Below, piece after piece: positions 23,519-35,459 of a DNA stretch of 64,000 nucleotides. The position numbers and the translations under genes were made by a program. The first letter of the stretch is position 1, and the number at the start of each line of letters is the position of its first letter. The notes beneath the pieces are model-generated. The model saw only the letters and a program-made list of their open reading frames with translations, had not been told where the DNA came from and searched no databases. This DNA is from Buxus sempervirens (taxonomy: Eukaryota; Streptophyta; Magnoliopsida; Buxales; Buxaceae): the NCBI GenBank assembly GCA_947561395.2, contig OX387193.1, positions 30,560,276 to 30,624,275 on the forward strand, written 5' to 3'.

Positions 23519-24890
23519 TCTGATTTTCCGGTGATTTTAGTTGATCCCGGTCACTGTTGAGCTGTTATCAACAGCAAGTTCAAAAAAAAATTTTTTTGGG
23601 TAAAAATTGCTTCTTTTTAAAATTTTTATGGCGTTAACTGCATCAAATTTATGAATGAAATTCTTGCCATTGTTCAAACTTTTGGCCGAGAATAACCACT
23701 ATCGTGCTTTTCTCGCAATTTCTTTGTAGAATCCAGTTGCAAGTTAAATTTGTAATCCTCCAAGTCAGATTTACGCAATGGACTGTTTAAATTTTGCATT
23801 GAATTGAACTGTGTTGCTCTTCCATGACTGATTACCACTGCTCTTTGGGGCCAAGTGTTTATAACACAAATGAAATTCCTTTTTTTGTCGGCTTATACTT
23901 TGGTTTTCGAATTGTGTTCATTTGACTCATTTGGTCAATGCTGGAATGTTTGTAGAATTTTCGCTGATTTGCCAGCTATTGATGTGACCAAATGACTATT
24001 TTGAGCACATCTAGAAACAAGCTCGTTAAGTGTTTGTTTACATGCCTGAACGGATTAATTTGAATACATGAAGCCATTTTTGGCCAACCTTATTTGATCA
24101 GGTTAAGAACCACGCACATGCAAATTTTTTTTAAGCTATAAGCTATTTGTTATCCATTAAAAGTAATTTTTTGAACCCTTGATGTCTATGGAATAGCCTA
24201 AACCTGTCTTACAAACTGGATGTACACTAGAAAGCACACTTAATGGCAAATTGGTACGCTTAATCAGTGATTAATTAACTTCTCTTGGGCCACACCCAAA
24301 TCATAAGGTATCCAACCTAGGGTTAGGCAGTTTGAGGTGTTTATGGACTTTCCCAAACTGTATTCGAACCGTTTACCCATTTCCTGAAGCAGACTATGAG
24401 TTGAATGGGTGACTACCTAAATCCTAACTTAGTAGGTAGTTGCGTCTCTATTTTTGGAATATTCAGCCATTTCCCTCAATTGATTGCACTTGACTTATCA
24501 TTGTTGGTTTTGGGGAGGCTGAACGCGGGTGTGCACACCCAGAACAATATTGCATCAGAAAAAGCTGTTTACATGATGGAAATCCTGAAAACCATAACAA
24601 GTAGGGAGGCTTTGGGTAACTAGGGTTTTGAAATGAATCAAATTATTCAAAGGATCATCACTCCAAAAGTTGCAGTTCTTTGGGAAAATATGGTATTTAT
24701 AGGCAAAAAATTACTGTTGGCATGACTTGTCAAAAGGCTATTTCCAATTTGTTAGACTAGATGTGGTTAAAGGTTTGTCGTTTTGGTGGCACGCCACCGA
24801 AATGGGGGAAAAATAGGATTTGCTGAAATTAGTGATATTTGGCGTGATGCTGGCGAAATGTAGTAGCGTACCAGCAAAAAGTTGGTGAAA
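23519..24890. other. No recognisable gene
   Basis: AT-rich sequence without a convincing coding frame, splice pattern or repeat ends. The reading frame at 24405-24623 has no recognisable similarity. Confidence 0.5.
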
Positions 24891-25210
24891 TGTAGTGAAA
24901 CAGCCCAAAAAATGGTGATTTCGATTTAAAATGATAAAATCGTATGAAATTTAGTCTAATTTAGGCGAAATTTTGTACAAAGAGCTCTATTGCTCTATAT
25001 TTGGGCAAAAATTTTAAACATTTATTACTTAAAAACGCCCATTTGCTTGGGGTAAATACATGATTTTACACGATAAATGTCAAAAAGTTTTGCCCAAATA
25101 GAGGAGGAATAGAGATCTTTGTATGAAATATCATCCAAATCGGGCTAAAATTTATGCGATTTGAGCATTTTAAGTCGAAATCACTAACTTTTCGTTCTGT
25201 TTCACTACAT
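24891..25210. repeat. Fold-back element (long inverted repeat)
   Basis: ATGTAGTGAAACAG at the left is matched by CTGTTTCACTACAT at the right. The arms stay alignable inward for about 150 bp each (for example TACAAAGAGCTCTATTGC against the reverse complement of AATAGAGATCTTTGTA, and ATTTGGGCAAAA against TTTTGCCCAAAT). The loop is small. It looks like a MITE. It is joined directly to the zinc-knuckle frame on its right. Confidence 0.75.
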
Positions 25211-25474
25211 CCATGGATATCTAGGAAATGCAATAGCTGCTTGAAATTTGGTCACATTGACCAAAATTGCCATGTAAAGCATGGTATAAAGACATGGGTA
25301 CCGAGACCAGCTGATCCTGTTACGAATAGAGATCAATATTCTGAAAGGAAAACAACAGTTGGAAAAGGCAAAGCCCCCTTGAAGGAGGTTGGTGAATGCT
25401 CAAAAGATTCTGAATTGAATCAAAATTCTGAAACTTGTCTTGACTTGGCAATGATTTATTACATTCATGTATAA
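25205..25474 (+). pseudogene. CCHC zinc-knuckle fragment of a LINE-type ORF1
   Basis: The frame reads HPWISRKCNSCLKFGHIDQNC, a Cx2Cx4Hx4C knuckle, followed by KTWVPR and a polar, low-complexity tail. This layout (PW-S-K-C-x-x-C-x-x-FGH-x-x-x-x-C-x-x-K-x-WVP) is typical of the nucleic-acid-binding ORF1/gag of plant LINEs. The first residues of the apparent reading frame (from 25154) come from the adjacent fold-back arm and are not native. No ORF2 follows, so it is an isolated remnant. Confidence 0.7.
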
Positions 25475-26708
25475 GAAACATTATATGCTAAATACCAGTC
25501 ATTATAGAAGAAGGATACTTTGCAGTTTTGATTTTGGGAAAAACAGTGAAATATTTGGAGCCAGAACAAAATGATACAGATGTTGAGATCAATTAATTCA
25601 AATGTTTTCGCTATTTGTGCTTTTGTGCCCAAACCTATAGTTCAGATTGATGGAAATGGCAAATTTTTGGCAACCTAGAACTAGAAAAGTTCAAGTCAAA
25701 ACATTTTCCTGATTCAATTCTCTGGTTGTGCCAACACTGTTGGTATTTAATTTTCGTCATAGAACTTCAGATGTGAATGCTGCATTATTTACAGAACGAT
25801 AAAATTTATGTCTTTAAACACTACTGTGTACTTCTATTCATATTCTTCTATTAAAATAGATATGTTCACCCATGTTTTTACTGAAGTAATGTTTAATAGG
25901 CTCGTTTCCATTGGTTTTTATGAATGTGAATTTTTTAAAACATTGATTATGCTTATATCATTTAATGAAGTTTCTTGACCTTCCTTTCCCTTTTACCTCT
26001 TTAGTACAAATCCTTCTAGTAGTTAAAAGTATTTGAATCATTGGTGTAAAAGAAATCCATCTTTGCTAGTTTATTGAAGATTTATATAGTTTGGTGGCAT
26101 AGAACAGATATTATTTTGGATCAGCAATTCATTTCATGGCTTTGAATTTCATTGAAATTGTAATTTCAAATAAGGTGGGCAAAATTGAAACCCCTTTATT
26201 TTGGTCTGAGAAATTTTTGGAAAATGAATAAAATTTTTTTCTTTTTCTTTTTCATTTATAATATTGTACAGAATAAAGCCTTCTGTCCCCTAATATCCTA
26301 AGGAATCCTAAAAAATGTCTGTAATAGTATATCATATCCTATAAAAAAAAATAGTATATCATATCCTGTAGTGTTTGTAATCTTTAATTTTGATTTCAAT
26401 CTGGCTCCATTCAGATTTTGGCCCCCCAGAATCCAATTTCCATGATTTTTACTGTATGTATGAAATTTTTTAGCAGTTTAAGAGTTGAATGATAGACCCA
26501 TTTTCAGGTAAATTCATGGCCGTGTATACAATTAAACATCTTACTTTTAATATTGCTCCTGTTTTTGGATAATTTTTACCTCGATCTTCGCTTTCTGTTA
26601 GGTGGTTATGTTTGCCAATTATAGGCACCATGACTGTGCAGGCAGTGGAAGTCAATCTCTTCATGTGATACATGCTTTAACTGAGGTGAAGTGGTGAAAA
26701 AGTAAAAC
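25475..26708. other. Upstream region of PIG-P; no separate gene seen
   Basis: AT-rich, with no convincing frame. TTCTGTTAG at about 26593-26601 could be an acceptor for a 5' untranslated exon running into the PIG-P start, but this cannot be settled without transcript data. Confidence 0.4.
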
Positions 26709-29432
26709 ATGGCAGATTTTTCATCTCTCAATAGTCCCAAAAGAATCTTGAGTCTATCGAAAGAGCGAGCAACTGTGTCTTTTCCAGATCAAGATGACAA
26801 GGGTTCTGGATTCACGGTTTCTGAAGAACATGGTCCAAATCCTTCAGAAGTTTATGGCTTTGTGGGATCCATTACAACAGTTGTTGCAACAGGTTCATTT
26901 AAGTAATTATATTTTCTTATTCTGGTAAAGACTTGTTCAAGTCATATTTTAGCGCATAGTCAGTTGAGTTCTGGTTGTTACCAAGTCTTTTATGAAATTT
27001 TGCAATTTTTCTAAATATCCTTATAGATATGAAATAACAATAAAAATACCATTTTACAATTTTGTCCTTTCACTATGTTAGTTGTTGCTTGAGCAGCCAT
27101 GTGGCTCTGCTCACCTAACTGAAATCCTTAGATTATGTAGAAATAATATCCCAAAACACATTTGAAAAAGAAGTTCAGCTGCTACAATATGTACCAGATA
27201 AATATTTTCAACTTCATTAAGACATTGGTCTAATCCTAAATGATGTTTCTTGTGCTCGTCAAACTTTTTAAAATTTTTCTATGCTGACACATTTAAAACT
27301 TTTGCAATTTAATGAAGTGAGTTGTAAATTTTTTTAGCCAAGGTTGATTACAAAATGAGCTCTGAATTTATTTGGTGATCTTGCTCTTTCTTTCTTAGGT
27401 TGTTTCATCTACTTGTAATCTGAAGGTTTTATATGCATACAACTTTAAAATGTCCAATGCTAGTTGGTGTCTAATGCTATAATGAATGCATTAGTTATGA
27501 TTTCAATGATAGCTTCATTGCTTGCTCTAGTTGATTTGCCCTAATCAGGTATGAGTGCTGCCTGTAATTTTCCTCCTTTCTGCTAATAGGCAGATATTAA
27601 CAAATGAAAACAAGTATAGAGAGGAGGAGGGAAGGTGGGGGTTTGGTTTTTGGGGGTGGTGGTTGGTTGGGGTAGATGTGGGTGTGGATGACTTCTCTGG
27701 TGCTATACTCTTGTTTCAAGACGGGGCAGAAAGTTGTGCCCTTGAATTGTTGAATATTTTATATTATTACTCGATTTCATCTGGACTGTCGCTTTTGGTT
27801 ATAGCAATAAACGGGTCTTTCATGAAGAGCATTTGAAAGGATGAAATGGGAATTTATTCATTTGATTTCATTTCTCTTGTGGCTTGATTTCTCTTGGTTC
27901 TATGATTGAAAGTACTACAAAAGAGTATTGGTACAAATTTTAAATCTGTCTTCTTGATAATATACATAAATCTAGCTATCAAAAAGACAAATTACCAATT
28001 CATTTTGTTGTTCTTTGGGCAGTTATTTTCTTGGTATGGGCATACATTCCTGAGCATTGGCTGCATTCTGTTGGGATTACCTACTACCCTAGCAGGTCAG
28101 TGAAGTATTTTCAAAGTCATGCATTGCTTTTCTTTTGCAGGTATTTTTTGTCTTTTAATATTTCACTTAGAAGTTTTCATTTCATAGCAATTTTAGTTGT
28201 GAAGTTATCACAAATATATATATATATATTTCACTCACTTGAACAATCTAATGGCATTTTTTGTTGTTGAGCTACCATAATGTGGTAATTGATAAGATAG
28301 TCCTCTGATCAGGAGAACTTTTGTTTCATGTGAGGCCTGATAGTGTTTAAAATAATTTTGTTAGTGCATGTGGATTTATACAAGAACTAGCATTTAGGAG
28401 ACAAGTCACTTTTTAGTGTTCAATTAATGGAATTTGTTATTGGTGTCCGTAATGTGTTGTATTTAACTATTTATGAGCATGTGTCCTTGTTACTGAAAAA
28501 AGAGTCTTCCCAACATCCAATGACTTAGATGTATGAGAAAATACATTGGATAGCAAAATTTCGGAAAGCATGGCATCAGTTATTGATTTTTACATATACA
28601 TTTTATTGACCTGCAATATATGGACTTGAACCAAGTGACCATGATCATCCAGTTGGGCCAAATAATTGGCCCAAGAGAGATATTTTTGGTATCAAACTGT
28701 GGGGGTCCTGTCATCCATGGATTGTAGAATCTTATCACCTCTACACCAGAGATAAGGAATTTGGTTGTTCTGTCTTTCTTTTATGCAGATATCTGGGTGA
28801 ATCATCCATTTAATTTGTTGGTGTTTCATATTGTTATCAGGGTATAGGTCCTATAGGATGTCATTCTTTTCTTATTTATTGTTTACATGAATTGTTCAGA
28901 ACTTTGCAGAACTGATATTTTTTTGACAAAATTGTTTGGTCGTTATTGCCCTTTCAGGTATTGGGCATTGGCAGTGCCAGCTTATGTTATGGTTACTATA
29001 GTATTAGCAATGGGATTCTACCTTGGCCTTAACTTCATGGCCACTCCTTCCCCAGCTTCCTTAAACACAATGTTTGGTAAGTATTCTGCTTGCATTTGCA
29101 GTAGCATACCAAAGTTTAGTTTTGGCTTCATATGAATAAATTTTTTACTCAATTTGGTTAGTTTTAAATATTCTTCCTTAATTTAAAATTAGACAATCAT
29201 TGGGAGTTTGTTATGATCATGTGGAACTATCGAAGGTTTTCAGCATTGCGGAAACAGCTAGCAAAGTTTAGTTTCTGAATGTAATTTAATGCTGTTTTGT
29301 TTGGCAGATGAATTCAGTAGAGAACCATCAATTTTTTTGACTTCAGTGGAAGGTGACGAGCGTCCTATAGAACCCATATGTGATATTGGGATCAACCAAA
29401 TTAACGAACTCATGTTCAATCAAGCAAAGTGA
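26709..29432 (+). CDS. PIGP: PIG-P, subunit of the GPI-GlcNAc transferase (four exons, complete)
   Basis: Joined exons 26709-26892, 28023-28095, 28958-29076 and 29308-29432 give 501 nt and a 166-residue protein. All introns are GT-AG with intron phases 1, 2 and 1. PIG-P is a small ER membrane subunit of the complex that transfers N-acetylglucosamine to phosphatidylinositol, the first step of GPI-anchor synthesis. The sequence shows a polar N-terminus, then the family core EVYGFVGSITTVVATVIFLV (first membrane segment, about residues 48-70), the short loop IPEHWLHSVGITYYPSRYW, and a second membrane segment (about 88-112, VPAYVMVTIVLAMGFYLGLN). After it come FMATPSPASLNTMFD and the plant-type C-terminal tail DERPIEPICDIGINQINELM. 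The exon 1 ATG is the first in frame. All residues fit an intact gene, and nothing disrupts it despite the transposons around it. A 5' untranslated exon may exist upstream. Confidence 0.93.
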
Positions 29433-29697
29433 GCTTATTTCGTTGTTTTGGGTTTTCATTCTTAAAGAAAGAATAATCATTCTTATGTTTATTTAGATGG
29501 CAAAAGTTGGAAGAGACCCTGCTATATGTGATTTATTAAGAATTGGGCCGTAGCATTGGGATGGATTCTGCTCATTAATCTTTCAAGATTTGATGAATTC
29601 ACAAAAAGGGGATCAAAATGGATGTTTCTTTAGCCTGTGCTTGGTTAGGATGGGAGCAAAAGCAAATTTGCTTAGGAAAATTTACTTTACAATCTCT

Positions 29698-29803
29698 TAG
29701 GGGTTGTTTGATATAACTTTTCAACTTTGCAAAGTAGAAAAGTTAAAAAAAATTCTAATTTGAAAAAGTTAAAATGTAATTTGGTAAAGTTACACCAAAC
29801 CTT
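29698..29803. mobile_element. Small MITE-like element
   Basis: GGTTGTTTGATATAACTTTT at the left pairs imperfectly with AAAGTTACACCAAACC at the right over a total length of about 105 bp. It lies 3' of PIG-P. The ends resemble the GTTTGGTAAC families elsewhere in the window. Confidence 0.5.
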
Positions 29804-29829
29804 TTATTTATCTTATTTTCTTAAAAAAA

Positions 29830-30916
29830 GACCATGGTCCCTTTCTTTGGAAAAGGCTTAAGGAATATTTTGTTGCAAAATATAGACCAAATGGTCCTTT
29901 GCATGTGGTAGAGGAACTTGAAAGACTAATTAATACCTTTAAAGCCTATGACAACTCAGTTTCAAGGACTCCACTTAAGAAGCCTTGTATGATACAATTC
30001 AAAATACACAGGATACAAGCGCAATCTACCCCTCTAGGCAAATACAATTCAAATATTCACCTGACTTAATGCTTTGAATAAGGAAAGTAGAAACGTCAAG
30101 GGATACAAGCAAAGTAAATTACAAGATATAATTGCAATGCAAGGGATATAAGTAAACTATCAAATCATACAGAAAAAGATATCATAGTGTACAAGCACAA
30201 TGTACCACACAAACCCTAAAGGCAACATTGTAGGCAATAGTGACTCCACTACGCTTCGCCACAAGGATGTGGATGTAGGTATATCGCCAAACCACTTTAA
30301 ATTATTGTGTTCTTCTATCTTTTGGTCTTGATTTTATTACTGTCCGAATCACAACAACAAGGGATGCTAATGGGCTTATCATTACGTAGGACTCACAGAC
30401 GTCCTCATCGGGAATACATGGGCATTATCTCGAGATATAAGTAAACTACAATCTAAATCGTAAGGGATACAAGGAAACCCAAAATACAATCTAAATTGTA
30501 AGGGATACAAGGAAACCCTCCATGGATGCAAGTAAAGACATAATTTATACTATATATAATGCGAATTGCTTCCTTGGGAATCGTGCCAACCAAAAAGTGC
30601 AATTTTTCAGAACAGTCTATACACACCATTGTGAAGATTAATTAATAAAAGAGTATAATGGTCAAAACTACCTCTGATAGTAGGATATAAGCGAAATCTA
30701 ACCAAGCAAGCCCTTTAATCGTTTCTACTTTTAAATTAAATTCAGGTCTTTACAACACTCCATCCTTTGAATGTTTGATACAATTGTGACTTGAACTACG
30801 TTGTCTAATGCTTTAAATTAACCAGGTTGTCCAATGCCTTAGATTGAATTGCCTGAGGCTTTAAACGGGGCAAATTGGCCTTGTATAGTCCACTACCACA
30901 TCCAAATGATCATTTA
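29830..30916. other. Copia LTR debris with short repeats; no gene
   Basis: GTGGATGTAGGTATATCGCC followed by AAACCACTTTAAAT and TTGTGTTCTTC (about 30270-30320) resembles the U5 end of Angela/SIRE-type copia LTRs. A 38-bp unit containing AAGGGATACAAGGAAACCC is tandemly doubled at about 30447-30520. The GGATACAAG word recurs throughout. No open frame is recognisable. Confidence 0.45.
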
Positions 30917-31641
30917 GGGAGTGTTTGTCGAGCATTCTGGATTTTGGTCAAAATCGGATTTTCAAATTCCAAGTGAACTATTTGATTTAGATTCTTATAA
31001 AGTTTAAACAATCTGACTCTATAATTCACCCTACAATCAAAATCCACTCTAGAGTTGGATTATGGGATTCTTACATGGATCTGGGTTTCTCATATAAAAT
31101 CTAAAAACCGAGTTTCTAGGAGTATAGCTAATATATATGATATGAAAACCTTATACTATTATGATATAATAGTATTACACATACAATATCGTAAGTATTA
31201 TATATAACATATTTTATCATATTGTATATTATAGATAATAAAACTTTATTATATTATAATATTAAATAGACAATATATTAGTATTATATTTTATATTATA
31301 TAATATATATAATGTTATATTAATTATTCATATATATTATATATTATTATACATATTTTATAGTATAATATATTTTACATACTATAATATTACACATAAT
31401 ATAAAAGGCTATATTAAATAATATATTTAATGTCGTATATATCATTTATATGAGATATTAATTTATCAAAATCAAAAATTTATGTCAACCAAAAGGGATT
31501 CTAATCATATAACTAGATTCTAAAACCTAAGATATCCAAACAAGATTTTGGACTCTGAAAATCAGCTTGAGAATCTAGAGTTTCAAATCCAGATTCGAAT
31601 CTATGATCCATAATCTTCCAAAAAAAACTCCCATATTGCAA
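30917..31641. repeat. AT-rich fold-back/MITE-like region
   Basis: GGGAGTGTTTG at the left faces AAAAAAAACTCCC at the right. Inward, words such as TCTAGATTC/GAATCTAGA and CAGATTCGAATC recur in inverted order. The centre (31125-31460) is almost purely A/T, with TATAAT/ATTATA palindromes. The exact ends are uncertain. Confidence 0.45.
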
Positions 31642-32483
31642 AAATATGCTTCTGCAGGCCTTTTCTTAAAAAAAGGGGGGATTATTTGGTTTTTTAGGGA
31701 TATTTACATATTACCCATACAAGTTTTAGAAAATCTCAATTTCCTCCTTGGTCGTTTTTGAAATATCAATTTATCACCTCAAGGTTAACTGTGTGTAATA
31801 GTTTCCCTTTTCCAGAGGTTTGATTATTTAAATTTTAACAATGTTGATGAGGTGGCAAGAGGGAACATCTATCGACAAATTTACACCACCAAGTACATTA
31901 TTTGTACAATAAGGCATAAATAAAGCTTTCTACTTTTAAATGAAATATGAGGGACAAATTTGTCAATTAATGTTTTCTCTATTATGATTTTAACAGTAAA
32001 ATCTTCAATGGGAGTGTAAAGATCAAAACAGAGGAAGAAGATACTAGAGAAATAGTAAGAAAATGAGAAAAGCTTGAGAGAAATTGTTCAGTCTTTATTG
32101 ATGAAAAGTGAACCTTCTTTTATTCTACAATCTATTGTTAACTCTCTTATATACAGAAGAAGAATGAATTATATAAATACAACGGAATCAAAGCTAAATG
32201 AGCTGGTCATGTGGAGTTAGTTAGATTTGTTGAGATCACCCTATTGATGTGGAATAGTTCAGTTAGGAAAGATAACTAACTGAACTAATTTTGAACTAAC
32301 AGAAACTAATTTTAGGCCAGCTAAGATATACTTCAACACGCCCCCTCAAGATGGAGTGTGGATGGTCGAACTTGAATAGAAAAACTGATATCTGGTCGAG
32401 TTATAATGAGGTATAGGAGCCTGCCAACCAATCGCCTAAAAGTTCCAAGACTAGATAAAAGATCACCATCGGTCACAGAGAGC

Positions 32484-33533
32484 TTAAGGTTTTGCTCCAT
32501 GGGATTTCATTGGTTTAGAACCAGTATACCATGAATCTTGCTGAACATCCAAAGTATACTTGTGTTGGCATATGGAAATGCCTTGGTGGGATCTAGCAAC
32601 TTCTAATCCCAAGAAATGTTTGAGAACCCCCAAATCATTAATCTTAAACTTCTCATGAAGTAAATCCTTAAGAGTAGTAATTGTAGATAAATCATTGCTC
32701 GCTACAATGATGTCATCGACATAAACAAGCACTGCTGTAAAGGAATCACCATTAGATCGAGTAAACAAAGATTAGACTGAGAGTGATTGAGTGTAGCCAA
32801 AAGCAATCAAGGAGCTGGACAACTTAGAATACCATTGTCTCGAGGCCTGTTTAAGGCCATAAAGAGATTTCTACAGTTTGAAAACTAAGTGCGCCCCCTT
32901 ACTATCAAAACCAGGAGGTAGCTTCATGTATACCTCTTCATCCAAGTCACCATGGAGAAATGCATTTTTTACATCAAGTTGATGTAAATGCCAACCCTTG
33001 ATAGTAGCAAAGGCGATAAGACACCAAACTGTGACAAGTTTAGCTACAAGAGAAAACGTGCCATGATAATGCCATCCTTCCAACTGAGTATACCCTTTAG
33101 CAACAAGTCGAGCCTTCCTTCTTTCTATGGTACCATCAGACTTAACCTTATAAACCCATTTATTGTCAATCAATGTTTTGTCCTCAGGTAAAGTAGTCAA
33201 GGTCTAGGTATTATTGTTTTCTAAGACTTTAATTTCAGCTTGCATAGCTTCCCTCCAACAAGCATGACGGACAGCTTGGTTAAGGGTTTTTGGTTCAAAA
33301 GTTTCAAAAACAATAGTAGTAAAAGCCTTGTGAGAAGAAGACAAACTATCAAGAGAAAGAGAAGAAGTAAGGCCAGTAGGTTTACCTGGGTTCACAACAG
33401 CAGAAGAGTGACTAGACTGAGTGTTGAGATATGGCAAATGGCAATCATAATCTTGTAAGTATGAAGGAGGGTTTTTAATTCTAGTGGAACATCTTAAGGA
33501 AACAACATCTGTAATAGGACTAGAAGAAGACAC
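32484..33533 (-). pseudogene. Copia reverse transcriptase, truncated
   Basis: In minus-strand order the pieces read ALYNNT-region linker sequence, then [68 protein letters not shown] and VLVYVDDIIVAS (catalytic YVDD), LKDLLHEKFKINDLGVLKHFLGLE. These are the landmarks of a copia RT in order. Stops at about 33201 and 32770-32870 break the frame. The sequence then ends near KPMKSHGAKP and passes within 150 bp to the polypurine tract, so RNase H is deleted. Confidence 0.9.
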
Positions 33534-33601
33534 AGGATTAGAATGAGGAGGAATATCAGTGGTTATCTGATCTGTGGAAACAATAGGAACTGTCGAATTA
33601 G

Positions 33602-34620
33602 TTACAATAAGGGGATAAGAATCAGATGAATGAAAATGAAATTGAGAAGGAAAATTATCAACAATAGGTAAAGGAAGAAACTTGGTTGATTATGAAGAAT
33701 TAGAAATAGTAAATGAAGGCTGGGAAGACAAAGGAGAATGAAAAGGAAACACATTTTCATGGAATACAACATCACGAGAAATAAGAATGGAGGAAGAAGT
33801 AAGATCATAAATTTGTATCCCTTGATAGCAAAAGGATAACCAATAAAAATGCAAGGTTTTGCCCTTGGATCAAACTTCTTTCGACCATGAACAAGAGTAG
33901 ATGCAAAACAAAGACACCTGAAAAACTTAAGATGAGAATATGAGGGAGGAGAATCAAAAAGAATTTCAAATGGAGATTTTCCATTCAAGTTGGTGTAGGT
34001 GTTCTATTTATAAGGTAGACAGTAACACACTCACCCCAGAATTTAAGAGGCAAACTAGATTGAAACCGAAGTTCCCTAGCTACATTGCGGATGTGTTGAT
34101 GCTTCCTCTTGACAACTCCATTCTGTTGAGGGGTAGCAACACAAGATTTCTGATGAATTACGCCCTTAGTAGCATAGAATTCAAGCATAACAAACTCAAC
34201 ACCATTTTCTGTACAAATTTGTTTGATTGCGGTGTTGAATTGAGTTTCAACTAAAGAAAAGAAAGACTGCAAAAAGAAATGAGCATTTGATTTATTTTTC
34301 AACAAATAGATCCAAGTACAACAAGACAAATCATCCACAATAGTAAGAAAATATTGAGATCCATCAATAGATTTTGTGAAAAAGAGACCCCACAAATCAC
34401 AACGTATTAGCTGAAAAGGAAAAGTAGAAACAATACTGATTGAAGAAAATGATAATCTTTGTTGTTTAGCAAGAGGGCACACAGTACACAGCTTATTTTT
34501 ATTGAAATCTAAATCAGGTATGACTTTCTCTGACAAAGCCAACCGAGAATATGAAGCATGACCCAAGTGATAGTGCCACAAATCAAACTGAGTGTCATGT
34601 ACAATAGCATTGACAGAAGG
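33602..34620 (-). pseudogene. Copia integrase with pre-integrase zinc motif
   Basis: The frame 34581-33985 starts WHYHLGHASYSRLAL...CTVCPLAKQQR, the HHCC-type pre-integrase zinc finger. It is followed by the catalytic core: CDLWGLF (first Asp), TIVDDLSCCTWIYLL (second Asp), and ENGVEFVMLEF with HQKSCVATPQQNGVVKRKHQH (Glu region). A frameshift near 33988 leads to NGKSPFEILFDSPPSYSHLKFFRCLCF. The substrate of the intact enzyme is linear retroviral-like cDNA. Here it is inactivated by frame breaks. Confidence 0.9.
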
Positions 34621-35418
34621 AAAAGATGAAACAACAGAATTTATTGTAGGCTTCCTTATTAATTAATAAAGACCAGATTGCTCTTTACCCAATCCAATCA
34701 CCCTTAAGCAACAAGGAAGAGTATGAAGCAATTTACTGGGTAAAATGAGATTAAAAGTAAAGGAAGGACAACTAGTGCATCAGTGAGGGTTAAAGAGTCT
34801 GACAATACAATGGTACCTATATGTGTGAGACCCTGTATTTTCTAATTTTAGTCTAATTATTTTGCTTATTGCTAATTGGGCTTGTTAGACTAATTAACTG
34901 TGTCATGAAGGTGACGGTGATGAGGGCAGTTTTGTAAAAGGCCAAAGGAGCCAAAGTGTTAAACTCGAATTTGGCTAAGGGTAAAACACCTCTTTGCCTC
35001 ATACGTATTCTAACAAAGGATAGGAGTTCACGGCTTTGCAAAAGGGGCAGAAGGAGAAAAAGTGGAGAAGGGGAAAGCGTTGTCTTTAGTCTTGCGAATC
35101 TCCAAGTAAGTAGCACCTTTCAACTCTTAGTTTGTGTAGGGATTTTAGTTTTAACAGAGATTCATCGTTCGTTCGGTTTCTTACGAGATTTTCGTGGTAT
35201 TGATGTTTGATATGGGTTGGGGAATGTATACTATGTAAATCAAGTTACAAGTTGTTAGGTTTTGATTCTTGAGTGCTTGTTGATGTTTGTTAAGTGTTTG
35301 AGATGATTAAAACAAGTTTTGTGGTTAGATTTAGGAAAAATGGAGGTTCGGAAAACATTAGGTCTTCCGGTCGCTTAGCATGGTTGCTCAAGTGACCAAT
35401 GGCCAAAAACTTTTTTGT

Positions 35419-35459
<41 letters not shown>
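35419..35459. repeat. Run of 41 G
   Basis: An uninterrupted homopolymer within the 34824-39901 LTR, next to GC-rich inverted words. Its length is suspicious for assembly or base-calling error. A similar 20-C run occurs at 44133-44152 and a shorter G run near 37079. Confidence 0.95.
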
